In this document: one piece after another, positions 51,142 to 63,648 of the stretch
Layout: every line of letters begins with the position of its first letter
Numbering within the stretch: the stretch's first letter is position 1
Source of the DNA: Litomosoides sigmodontis
Taxonomy: Eukaryota > Nematoda > Chromadorea > Rhabditida > Onchocercidae
Direction of reading: 5' to 3'
DNA length: 64,000 nucleotides
Assembly (NCBI GenBank): GCA_963070105.1
Contig: OY718804.1
Coordinates: forward strand, 9,454,317-9,518,316
Notes under the pieces: generated by a model
The model's database searches: none
Seen by the model: the letters and a program-made list of their open reading frames with translations, nothing else
Told to the model about the DNA's origin: nothing
Made by a program: the position numbers and the translations under genes

Positions 51142-54100
51142 AAAAGGGGAAGGAATTTATTTGAAGTAAATATTTTCCTACTCTTTCATTTTCATTTCTT
51201 TACTTTCTTTATACTCATTCATTCTAATCACACATAGAAAGTCACATTTCTGCTGAAAAGTTAGAAAAATAAATGTAAATTATTTGTGAAAAGGAAAAGT
51301 TTTTTCTTTTAAATTTCTAATTAACTTAATTTGACTAACATTTGCAGGAATTACTGCAATTAGCACATTTTGCGCAAATTGCTCCGTAATTTACTTCCAT
51401 TCCTTTTCTGTTTTTCATTCATTCATTTCAGATTTGCAATAATAAAAAAACGAGAGAGAAACTCCTTGGCATTTGAGAATTTTTAGTGATTTCCTTTAAA
51501 TTAAAAGTTACTCTTAGAAGTTTGCCATTTAATAATTATCGCTAACATTTAAACACACTTAATTAAACATCAATTCTCACAAATTTTTTCGTGCTACCTC
51601 CCACCCTCTCCTCTTTCAGTATAGTTAATTATTAAAATTTTTTACTATTATGCTTGTTTCACCCGTCCTCTCTCACCTCGAAATGACGGCCAATATTGCG
51701 CATGCGCTTTCCGATTTCGCGCAACAATGCCATAATTTCCACTCCTTCCCCCTTCTTTCTCTCATCACTCCCACGCACGCGTACACATCTCTCTTCATTC
51801 ATTTCATATTTAATTTCAGGACGAATTGAAGTTGTTTTTTTCCTTTTAAGAGCGAAGTCTTGCCGGTAAAAGCAAGCGGACGCGTTTAACTTCAATAGCG
51901 TCGTACAACAATGCTACAAACAACAATCATTATGGGCAGCAACAATTTTCTTCTCTTCCTTCCCTCCTCATGCACAATTCTATTTTCATTTCTGTTAAAA
52001 TCGATTTGAAATGTGCATATTTCAAAACTTTCCCTTTCTTTCTCCCTTCCCCTCCTTTTTTCCCATCCTATTCCACACATGCTATTTCCATCCTTGCACT
52101 TTTCTCCATTAGTCCCTCTTGATTATTCAGCAAAATGAGAAGAGTGCATGAGGAAAAAACCAAGTCATTTAATAATAATTTAATAATAATAATAATAGCA
52201 ATAATAATAACAGTAATAATAATAGCGATAATAGTGATAATAATGATAATGATAATGATAATGGTAATGGTAATGGTAATGATAATAATAATAAACAATA
52301 ATAATGATATTGATAATTAGTAATGATAATAATAATAACGTAATTGAATTAAATGTAGTAGGATTAGATATTTGTAATTTTAGGTCTGTCTAAGAGAAAG
52401 TTAATCAGTCGGATATCTATCGGTTCGATGATATTTCGTACATTAGCAATAGGAGGGAATGTGATTTGCTGTGATTGGAGGAAAACATTAACAACCGCTA
52501 AGGCGAATGTTTCAGGATGAAAGGATGAAAGGCTAACGCTTTCTGATACTTAGTTAGATCAATTAGGAGAAGGTAGAATAATTTACTCGTTTGCTTGCAT
52601 ACAAAGGATGCTAAAAGAAAAAAAAAAAAAAAGGTTTGATGCTATAAATTTTCTTTTAATTTAAATTTCCTCATTAAATTAAATCTTTTTTCTCTCTACC
52701 TTGCTTATGCTGGGCCCTGACAAATGATGATTTTATAACCTGAAAAATAATAATATAATTTCATTTACCTGTTACCATTCGTATTTTCATCCATTTAAGG
52801 CTCTATTGTCCAGCAGTAACAGTAACACTTCAATAGTTTAGATGGAAAACAAGTAAATATTAAGTATTTCATTGAGCAAGTAAGTATTCATTATTCAAAT
52901 ATTTAATGATTTCATTCAATAACGCATAAAATGCCATCTATTCCCAATGACATATTTTGGAAATGTTACCTTATGAAATTATTGAAATAATCTGAAATTA
53001 TACGTAATATTTCCTTCTCAACTCTTCCTCCTCCTCTTCCACACCTACCTCTCACTTTTCTCTCCCTCTCCCTCTCCCTCCCTCTCTCTCTCTCTCTCCC
53101 TATCTCATTTCTCACTTCTCGTTTGAAATATGAGAGTGTTGTTGTGAGCAAATTCAACTGTTGCTAATAAGTTCTCTTCGCCTTCTCATTTCTCCTTCTC
53201 TCTTCCTCTTCCTCTCTCTCTCTTCTCTCTTCTATTATGACAATTTCAAATTGTTAGCATTATTTTTGTATTAAAAATACATTTATTTACAAAATTCCTT
53301 CATTCATCCGTCCTCCTCCCTCCCTCTCTCCTCTTCCATCCACTCCTTCAGCAGAGCAATCAACGTGAGAATGATCGATGAACAACGTCGTTCCGACAGT
53401 TACTTATCCTCTCCTTCGACATCCGTCCATCTCTCTGATTCATTTCACTCCCCTCTCTTCCTCCCTCTTAATCATTTTCCCTTCTTTTCAGTCAACCTCA
53501 TTTTCACAGTCATAACCGTCACCATCATCATCCACGTTAAACGTGAACGTGATAGTAGTAGTATCGCGTCATTACTCGTACCGTTCCTGTATTTTTGCTG
53601 AGGGAAAAAAATCAAACAAAAGTTAGTCAGTGAAGCAGAAAAAACGAGAAATCGTTTGTCTGTTTTACGTGTCAGTGATGTAATTTATAATTTCATTGTT
53701 CTCTTAAACATGCATATATGCTATCATGCAGAAAGCAGAAAGGTCAGTTGTGGGTCATCTCAACCACAACAGCGAACACTGACCCATCTCATTCGCTACT
53801 GTAACTCTAACTCTATCAGCTGACTTTCACGTTAACACGAGAAAAGTTACTGTCATTGATTGGACGGTAGATAGTTTAAATAGATCAAAACTATTTAAAT
53901 GGAACTTTTTTCCTCACTGATTTCTTCTCATGAATTGTAGGTCTTTGCATGACAAACACATGTGACACACTTTCATTTCGCCATCCAGTCACGTATATCC
54001 ACACGTCCATTTACGTTTGCTATTTGTAGTAGAGTTTAGCGAAGTGACGTTTGATGTGCTACGTTTGATATGCGTCCAGGAGAAAGGCATTTCTCCTAAT

Positions 54101-54822
54101 TCCTTTCCTATAAAGTAACAGATTATTTGCTTTTAATATTAAATGATGAATTAATTTTACACTTAATGACCTCTTTCATGAAGAGGGAGAAGGCGAGAGA
54201 GAGAGAGAGAGAGAGAGGAAAAGCGACATATTTCTAACCTTTTCCGGAAATGTATCTCTTATTTCTTTCAGATAAAGTTTCACATAAAGCTGTATCAAAA
54301 GAGGTTGTTTCCTAATCAACCTGTATTTCTTTGAGCAAATTAGACGTGATAAATGAAATAACCGGAAAAAAAGGAGACAACGGAGAAACGAGAGAGGAGT
54401 GGACTGGCAAACAGTAATAGTAGCGCAGATGATAGTGATTGTGACCTAAAAAATGAATTGGGTCCTAAAAAAGGAATTGTGACGCAAAAAAAAATGTACA
54501 TTTCAGAGTTTATTGTTGATAAATGACAACCGACAACTCTGACCAAACCTTTCCTTCTGCCTCTTTTTTGCTACGACCCTTTTCGACTGGCCGTTTTTGA
54601 GTGTGAAAAAAGGAAGCAAAGTGATGGGACGGTAGAGGTCAAGGGAATGGAAGATGAAAATGAACCGTTTTCCCCTTGTCATTTCCAGATGAGAGCGGAA
54701 AAATAAATGGGAAAGGAGCGGTGGATGAAGGATGGAGGATGATGGAAGAAGTATTACCGTCTCATTGCTTGCCCTATTTGTTCAAATCAATTTTTGTTTC
54801 ATATAACACAGATGAATAAATG

Positions 54823-54866
54823 GATAGATAGATAGATAGGTAGGTAGGTAGGTAGGTAGGTAAATG

Positions 54867-54902
<36 letters not shown>
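54823..54902. repeat. Compound (GATA)n-(GTAG)n-(GATA)n repeat
   Basis: GATA units, then about six GTAG units, a short break (TAAATG), then about nine GATA units. A (CAGT)n run of about five units follows at 55192-55214. Confidence 0.95.
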
Positions 54903-54903
<1 letters not shown>

Positions 54904-56539
54904 ATTGATAGATATTAGTGGTGATGTTGCTTCTCCTTCAGTCAACATTTTCATTATCATTTCTCTTCACATTCCTAAATTTTCCTTTTCTTTTTCTGCT
55001 TTCTACCCTTGCAATTTCCCTCTCTCTCCTTGTCTCTCTCTCTCTCCCTCTATGTCATATTGCTTATACTTTATTTCATTTTATTGTGTGAAGAAGATTT
55101 GACAAAGCGGTGATATGTGAGAGCAATTATTGTCGTATCGTTAACTTTTGAACTTCCTCATTCTCCTCATTTCAAGTGAAGTGCTATAAAACAGTCAGTC
55201 AGTCAGTCAGTCATCCGTTATCCTCCTTAATCAACAAAGTTTTATTCTTGTCATTGCTATCGATCTTCTTATCACAATCATTATCAGTAATAATCAAACA
55301 GTCGGCAATAACAAATGGTTGTGCGTATTATCTGCTCGATTTAGCTCTTTCACATTTACCTCCTCCGTACATTCATTGAGCATCAAAGTGACAGAGAATG
55401 ATGCGAATTGATAATTTCAATATTCATTTATTGATTTATGGGAGAGTTAAATCGATCGGACAATAATAGTTTATCGTTGATAAATAATTTGTAAATATCT
55501 GTGTTTACGATAAGATATAATACCTTCTAAGCAGAGCGATTAAATTGTTCCACTGAATGTTTGCATTGAGGAGCAGTGGTGGGAGGAAGTGGAGAGTGAA
55601 CAGGGATTTAAATGAAATTTATCACTGCATAATAGCGTAATGATTGTGAATGAGGGAGAGGAGCGACGATGATGACTGCAAATAATTATGGATGAAATTT
55701 CACAAAAAAAAAAAACACTACTCATTTCACCACTCCTTTTCTTTCCTTAAAAAATTGCGTAACAAAACAAAAAAAACAAAAATCGTTGCGACGGAATTTT
55801 CATTTGATACGTTAAATTAATTTGTGCTAAAGCAATCGTTTGAAATGGTAAGTGGAATGGATGTTTGATTGACTATCGATGTTCAATATCAACAATGTAC
55901 CAAATGGTGATAAGTAAGTTCGATACTTAATTTTGCTTTCATTCATTCCTTCCTTCCTTCTCTCTCTTCCCCTCTCTCTCCCTCCCTCTCTCTCTTTCTC
56001 CTTTTTTTTTATCATTTAAATATGTATATGATGATGTGTGATTATTTAGAGCAAACATGTTTTATTTGGTGATATTGTCGACCTCATTGTAATTTTGACA
56101 TTTCCCCCTACGCATTGCATTCATTCCTTCACCCTTTTTCTTTTCCTCTTTTCTTTCTCCTCTCTCTTGTGATCGAAACAAATCTCTTCAACGTGATCTT
56201 TTTGATGATATGATATGATAGATGTGCGCCAGTTGAGCCACCTGTATTATTGCGCTTGCTAAGAACGGAGGAAAAGAGAGGGATAAGTGCGCTAAGTTTA
56301 CTTCAGGTAATGGCGCAAGCGCAATTTGGTTAGGAGACGATGAAAAATGAATGGTAGCTGATTGCGTGGCATTTGCTTAAAAATCTCAACTATTTTTCCA
56401 TCGGAAGAAATCGGGTTAAACAAAAAAAGGAAACGATTGGTAGCATCTTAAATTTGGCATGTCTCATCGCGAAGCTTCTGCTAACTGTTCCACTACTAGT
56501 TCGACTAATTAAATTAACACCATTCATTCATTATTCATT

Positions 56540-57078
56540 ATGCATATTGGTGATTTGAAACGAGCAGTGGAAGATGTGGTTCTACGACCTGATGATAATC
56601 GCCTCAGTGATATGGAGGAGCGGTCGACGATAGCTGCTCTCGACCTGTGTCAGGTATGAACTCTTCTTCCCACTCCCATTCCCATTCCTCTCTCTCCTTT
56701 TTTATGGTTTATAAAATGAAATGGATTATTAAATTCATCAATCCTTGTGCAACTAACAGTTTGTTATTTACACTTAGTAAAATCAAACCATTAATTAAGT
56801 GTAAAATTTTAGTCAGGACAAATCCAGGGAACTGTGCCACGAACTTCAACTTCATCAAGCCAAATGCAACGGCAGCGAACTGCTACAGTACTTACATCAG
56901 CCTCGTACAATGGTGAAATGCTTGCCAGTTCAACAGAAAGTACTTGTAGCACCTCCGTGACAACTTCTAGTGGCAATGTTCCAGGTGCTCCGCCACTAAG
57001 TATGAGTACATCTCTGGATACTATGGTTCATCTTTTATTTCATTTCAATTCATCGTTTTTGTTTACTCTCTCTCCATG

Positions 57079-57117
<39 letters not shown>

Positions 57118-58934
57118 AATATCACTTGTTGAATTTGAGTAATGAATTTCACTTCCGGCTAATTTCAGTGCTGTCAGAATTACTGTTGATATTTCAGGTG
57201 CTACGACAAACACTATCCTCTCGGCCATCTTTAGGTGCGTCACGGCGTTCAAGTCGGGTCCTTCCACACTACAGTTACAGTAAGCGAAAACGTTCAAATT
57301 CAGTGTCGTCATGTATGAATAAAGGGTTTGTTTCATTTGTTTCATTCATTTAATTATCATATTCTAATCGTTAAAGTTGCTTTGAAATCAGTCCTTTTCA
57401 ACCCATTTGAGAATGTGAAATTAGTTCAGTCAATTTGGAGTCATTTTGCCTCCATTTTTCCATCTAACAAATAGTGTGAAGTAATTTAAAAGATCAGGAA
57501 GGATTGTTTTAAAGAAGTGTCGCATTGCGGCAACGTCAATTGGTCATTGTTTCCAACGCATCGCTTCGTTCCCTGCTTTGCTCATTCGGTTTTTTTTGAT
57601 GGATATCAACTTCAAGCATCTATTTCGTTATGCGAATTTAGAGCCTTTTATTAACTATGACTGACCTGTGAGAGGGATTCGTGGAAATATTGACCAGTTA
57701 TGCAAATATTAACTTCTTTCTTCTCCTTCCTTTCCACCCACTTTGATGCTGGAAGTGTGACATTTTAGCTTTCTAATACATCATGGCGTGACGAGTACAG
57801 GAGGTGTTAGTGCAACAACAACCGGTGGTGCATCGGCACTTTCACTACCACCAACAGCTCGACACACTCCTTTCCGATTCGGCGATTCCGACGAACATCC
57901 GTCTACGAGATCTGCAAGTGGTGATAATCCTTCCCCGACCCTCTATACCACGGTTAATTTCACAGAACGATGAGTTATAGTACTGAAATTGGACTAACAA
58001 TTTATTACCATAATTAACGATTCTGTAAAAGAATGGTAATTTTTGTAACATTCTGCTACGCTAATTGTACAATTCATTTTTCTTTTAATTGAATAATTGT
58101 GTTTCAGAGTGTTACTGAGCCAATGCTAGGAATTCGCATGCAACATCAGCCACTGCTATCTGAAGAGTGGACAAAAATATCTGAGGAAAGAAGAGATGAC
58201 CTGAGGCAACAACAGAAGAGCAAGCTTGAAGGTTCCCTTCAATTTCTTTCCCTTCCCCACCTTACCTTGCTGAAGTGAAGCTGACAGCAACATTGCCATA
58301 TGATATCTCATACTTCGAACTTCACGCTAACTTAAAAGTAAATTGCAGGACAGTGTCGTTTTGACGTTGTGTATATTCCTGCTAGCTTTCATGAGGGTTT
58401 TTTTTTTTAAAAAAAATGTCGATTACACATCGTGCTAATTGATTGGTTAATTAATCAAACTTTCGCTACTACCACTGACATTATCGTGGGAGATAAGGCG
58501 TAATCCAGTCATTTTTGACAAATTTCATCGAACTCTACTGATACGCAGCAATACTTTTGGCCATCCTTCACTTATCCATAATTTAATTCATCGACGTCAT
58601 CAATGACAAATCGTATTAGTTGAGGAGAATTTGAGATATTCACTGGCAACATTTGCAATGTCTGCTTCAGCTATTACATACACCCTTTTTCTAGGGGGAT
58701 TAATCCCGTAGTAGTCGGGTTGGAAGCGCATTAGCGGATAATTTTAAATCCTAAAGTGACGTTGTGCATTCTCCCTCTACCAGGTAATCAACTCTTACAG
58801 ATACTGTGGTAGACGATCGACAAACGGCAAATAATTGTATGCCAAAATTATTTCCTGTAAGCTCATTTACTGCATTTCGTGAAGCACGTAAGGCTTGCGA
58901 TTCGGACAATGAAGAAGAGATGGAGTGTGACTGA
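56540..58934 (+). CDS. Serine-rich protein of unknown function, six exons
   Basis: Exons: 56540-56653, 56813-57025, 57198 to about 57320, 57769-57952, 58108-58231 and 58801-58934. All joins close in phase except the third donor, where several sites are possible. The N-terminus is acidic (MHIGDLKRAVEDVVLRPDDN, then SDMEERSTIAALDLCQ). The middle is Ser/Thr-rich with a basic patch (SRRSSRVLPHYSYSKRKRSN) that looks like a nuclear-localisation or kinase-target site. Exon 5 contains a charged helix (SEEWTKISEERRDDLRQQQK). The C-terminus is FREARKACDSDNEEEMECD, with a CK2-like acidic end. No catalytic domain is visible and I do not recognise the family. It is most likely a cytoplasmic or nuclear regulatory protein. 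The true N-terminus could lie farther upstream. AATAAA at about 59078 fits as a poly(A) signal. Confidence 0.66.
57079..57113. repeat. (GT)n microsatellite in an intron
   Basis: About 16 GT units in the intron following the second exon of the serine-rich gene, about 55 bp after its donor. Confidence 0.95.
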
Positions 58935-60286
58935 AAGATTGCTGTACATATAGCATATAGGATGATGTACATTTCACCGCTTTTAATGCTTTCAGTTTAC
59001 GCAAGTTCATGATCTTTGGTTAGTTTCATATAGCTATACTTTCCAAATTTATTGCATTTCTTTTACTTGGAGAAGAAAATAAATTCTACTTTTGAAATTA
59101 ACAGAAGTGATGACATAAGGATGAAAGTTTTCCAATAACTGTTCCTCTGCACAAAATTTAATTTCAAAATAAGGAAATGATATTGCAGAGATTGCATGGT
59201 TGGTTATTGTGCTTTATTCGACAATACAAATGGTATGATTTAAACAATCGCGGACAGCTTCATCTTATTGTAGTTGCTATTCCTATGCTTGAAATTCTTG
59301 ACCATTTGATAGTAGCTACATGGCTTCTGTATTATCCTAGAATAGTGAGAGATTGAATATTTGAAAAGGGAGAATTAAAAAGTATGATGAAAGGTAACTA
59401 GCTACACTTGCTCACTATCACGATAGCATTACTATTCAAGGGATAGGTAGTTTTGATTTCGATTATTCAATTAGTTGCTTTTTCATTTCCAACTGTTCAT
59501 ATACAACTTGCTGGTGTTTATAATAGCTTTCATTTCCTTTCGTTTGTATTTGACGATATTGTATTTTTTCTAATTTTCCCACATATATTCTATTAGCATC
59601 CATCCATGTGTATACTTATGCATGTACGGATACTGTAACATTTCTTCTGTTAGATCACTGTAGTCTACAGTGAATGTTTCAAAATAACACATATTGTGTT
59701 AGTACAAGATCTCCATACAAACTTCCCAATTAATAGTTTGACTAGTTTTTTTTTTCTAAAAAAAAGAGAAAGAAAAAAGTTCATTGCTTACCTAATATGC
59801 TCAACACTATTTTAATGATCTATACGGCAGTGATTAATCTTCATATCGTAAACACAGTCACTCGGCTATCATCTTTAAAGCATTTAACTGTATGCCATTG
59901 ACTGTAAAAATTTTAATGATTCTTCTGGGAATACATGTAAATAACATAGGTGAGCGACTAACTTAGTAGAGTCAATTAGAAATAGTTTTATTGAATTTAT
60001 TAGAAAAAAAAAATATTAGTTTAATAAAATTTCTAAATGGCAGAGATGAAAATGATTAACTGTCTTTGATTATGAAAAGCTACGTTGTGGGATATAAGTT
60101 AATGATAAATGATAAAAAGTTACAACGATCGACTGAGTAACATTTTTAAATAAACACATATACCAATAGCGAATTAATCATTTGTTTCCTCAAATATACA
60201 GCAAATAGAAGTCATGTTAGAAGAAGCTATTCCAAATTTACATATTCAACTTGATGTACTTGAACCAGTTATAAGAGCACCTTCGT
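58935..60286. other. Convergent intergenic region
   Basis: Lies between the 3' ends of the plus-strand serine-rich gene and the minus-strand calreticulin gene. It contains the likely AATAAA at 59078 and AT-rich spacer. I see no gene. Confidence 0.65.
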
Positions 60287-63200
60287 TTACAGTTCCTCTT
60301 TTTTCAGTTCTTCTTCTTTTGACTGAAATATCAGTGGAAAATTTTTTATTCCATCTTAAGCTAGTAATTAGCCTTCCTAGCAACAAATGAAAAATATATG
60401 TGTATAAACCAGGAGTCAACAATCAACAAAGATTCTCAAAAGTTTATGTAAATTTTTACTTCGTTTTTTCCTCATTCACTTTCATTAATTTACCCACGCA
60501 ATCATTCTTTTTCAACTCCATTTCGGACTTGTTTTTTTTTTTCTTAATAAGATCAAAATACTTACCTTTCTTTCCTCCTTTTCCCTTGCTTCCTCATTTT
60601 CTTGTTTTTCGTTTAAGTTACTCACTTCTTTACCTGAATTTTCCTTCTCTTCCTCTTCTCTCTCTTTTTCCTCGCGCTCGAGCTTTTTATCAAATTCTTT
60701 TTTCATTTCTTCCTCACCTTTTCTGGTGCCATTCAACGTAAGAGCGGCAAATTTCTGAAATATAATGAATTTTAAATTACATATATTTCATCGAAAATGC
60801 ATAGTTCTAATATTTGAAGGAAATATTTTTCATTTTAAATTTGTTATGAAAACATTATGATGAACTGAATAAATTGCTCCAATAACTTCCACGGAAGAAT
60901 CCGAAAAAATGTATAATATCCTGGTAGTATCTTTTTTAGCTTAATTTCTCTTAATCATTACCATAGCTTCCTCAATAGAATCAGTTACAATAATATTGTC
61001 ATATATCGTGTTACTGTTCACTTGCCATATTTCAATTCCAATTGCACCAATATCATCGTACAGATAAAGATTCGGATCTGGTATATAATTTGGATTATCG
61101 ATTTCAGGATGTATCCATTCTCCCTAAATTACCAGTTCCTTTGATTTCTAGATTGAGAATCCGGACAGAGATTTTATTAATTTCATGTAGCTAATACAGA
61201 GCACGAGCAATGCTTTCTTGAAAGGCTCTCAAATTTCAGAAATATCAACCTTATATGCCGGATTCGGAATCTCTCTCGGTACCCATTCACCCTTGTAATC
61301 CGGATTTACCATACCTGGTGGTTCCCATTCACCATCCCATTCCTCATCCCAATCATCTGGTTTCTTAACATCTAAATTCAATATAAATTCTGGCTGGTCC
61401 CAATCATCCGGTTTCTTGTCATTTGGATCAGGTATAAATTCCTCATCGACCCAATCAGATGGTTTATCCACATTTGGATCCTAAAATCCCACTTCTTTGC
61501 GATGTTATATGCAATAAATGCAAGTAAAAATTAAAATGCAATGTTAAACTGTATTAAAAGGAACAAAAAATGTGTGGTATAAAATGCACGCAATATGATA
61601 TATTTTGATAACACATTTAAGAATTGCGAATTTAGGGACGAAGAGATTTTTGGCCGATTTTTACTGTAGCTGAGAAAAAAGGGAGAGACGCTAACCATAA
61701 TTCTCCTTGGCTTAAGAAAATCATAGTGATCTTCTAGGTCACCAGCAATCCGTTCCTCGTAATCGGCAAATATTTTAATGGTATTATTCGGATATAAAAT
61801 CAGAGTATAAACATGAGACAGTTCATCATTCTGAAGTAAATGTCGCATTAATACTAAACATATATCAATTTTAGCCTATTAGCTCTTTGAAATTTTTATT
61901 TCAAATTCTGAGTTCGTCCAAAAATTTCACGATTATAATAAGCAAGAAAATTATTCAGAAAGATCAAAATCGAAGTCTCTCAAAAAAGAAAAAAAGACTA
62001 GTTTAAAGTCTATGATTACAGTGAAAATTGAATGAAATAGAAATAACTACAATGAGAGGCAAAAACGAATTGCAATGATAATAGGAATTGTTGTAGTGAA
62101 ATATAGCACGAATTTTGCTCGAGTATATACCACACACATCCGGTCCAAACATAATCTCATACGGAGTTTTATCACTAAACTGCTTCTGATCCAAGTCCGA
62201 TTTCATGAGCTGAATGAATTTGAATCATAAATTCCATTCATCATGAAAGCAAATCGTAAATTTCATTTTTCTACGACTCTAAGTGCTATATCACTGAAAA
62301 TTTCACGCCAATACTTCGGCTACTCCTCTTAATTTTTGTACGCAAGCCTTTAGTTCTCCTTGTTCATTACAGTTTTCCCATAAATAATCATCACCGCTCC
62401 TTACCTCTAAAGCACTCATACACATAATTTTATATCATATCGTACCATTCATTGTTGCGCTTATTTTTCAGAATGCTAGTTAGATATTATGAGCTATCTT
62501 TTATTTACTCAGCTTATTTCATCACCCTTTTAAGAAATGGCTATATGAAATGGAAACTGTTTACAGTCCACATCTCTAGTGAGAATTCTATCAAAAGATT
62601 CCCAAGGTAAATAGTAATAGTCTAGTACTAATTTCACAAACAACTGACGTTACGTGCAAGTGCACGTCAGTATGAAAGTATGAAACTAAGCAGAATATAT
62701 TGTACCTTTACATATAGCCCACCACAATCACCGTCTGGTAAAGTAAATCGTTTTACCGCATATTGAACAATCAGCATTTTATCCTTGTTCGAAAATTGTG
62801 GAAATTTTGCCGAAATAGCATAACTTTTCATATCCTTAAATACAAAACAAATGATGCAAACATGTGAAGCGAAAAAAAAATATATATTTTACTAGTGATA
62901 GATAGTATTATTTAAATTGATAACCCAATACCTCAGTTGTAGTTAGTCCGAGATCCTCCTCTGGATCATTGTAGAATTGACCATAGGAAAGGTTGAATTT
63001 TCCATAGTCGTCTCGATGTTCAGATAATACCCAACGCTTTTTCCAACCATCTCCGTCTCAAAACTACCGGTTGATATTCAAGCAGCAAAGAATTAAGAAT
63101 TCGTTTTAAAAATAAAAAAATGAAAAAAGAAATGCAATGTGAAATCAGGAATTTCTTTTACAGCTTCATCTCAGGTTGTACTCGAAGACAAATACGGAAA

Positions 63201-63634
63201 TTACGTTAACATCCTGGTAGACGGCCGTAATTTTACTCTACGAGTTAGATTGATGTATAATAAAGTTCCTATCGACTTTCTACTAACCTACCAATTTATT
63301 TTCATGAAATTACAACATGCAGCTAAATGTTTTGAAGTAAATTTCATAAATTATCGGTAGTTCTCATTTTTCCTAAGAAATGTTTCTATGAATATGTTAA
63401 GATATCTGCCACTACGTATCCAAATGAAATCTGATCTGGCAGGATTTTCAAAAACTTTAGGTTTGGTTAATTTTCCTCTCAGTAACAAGTTGAGAAAAGT
63501 TCTAAGCAGTGATAGGAAAATTAATTGGAACCTTTAAATTGTTCCTGGAAAAAAATTTTGCTATTGGCATAGTAGATGACGCATAAAAGCACCACAGGTG
63601 ATAAAGAAGGATGGATCATGACTTGAAATTTCAT
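60287..63634 (-). CDS. Divergent calreticulin, complete, nine exons, C-terminal KEEL
   Basis: ER-lumenal calcium-binding lectin chaperone. Exons: 63634-63532, 63056-62932, 62834-62706, 62209-62051, 61830-61696, 61480-61250, 61123-60962, 60754-60566 and 60322-60287 (1269 nt, 422 aa, all phases close). Residues 1-25 are a signal peptide (core SPVVLLCVIYYANS). The N-domain runs EQFKDGDGWKKRW to DFLKPRRIM, with Cys113 and Cys145 spaced as in the conserved disulfide pair. YEIMFGPDVCG is intact, but the other signature reads CGGLYVK instead of CGGGYVK. The P-domain (about 218-310) has three PDDW-type repeats and three GEWxPxxNPxY-type repeats. Next comes LYLYDDIGAIGIEIWQVNSN and an acidic but Lys/Arg-rich C-domain ending KKEEL, an ER-retrieval variant. 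Lectin-site Tyr, Lys and Asp residues appear kept. It is less conserved than typical nematode calreticulin, so it may be a paralogue. Confidence 0.92.
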
Positions 63635-63648
63635 TCGCTTACCGCTGC

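Larger units (their letters stand above)
44286..56539. other. Microsatellite-rich stretch without supported exons
   Basis: About 12 kb with many AG, CT, CA, tetra- and pentanucleotide repeats and no exon that I can join to a gene. Slightly GC-richer patches occur at 46040-46200, 48750-48990, 51660-51880, 53350-53580 and 53740-53830. Most open frames are translations of repeats. It may be intron or upstream regulatory DNA of the 56.5-kb gene. Confidence 0.5.
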
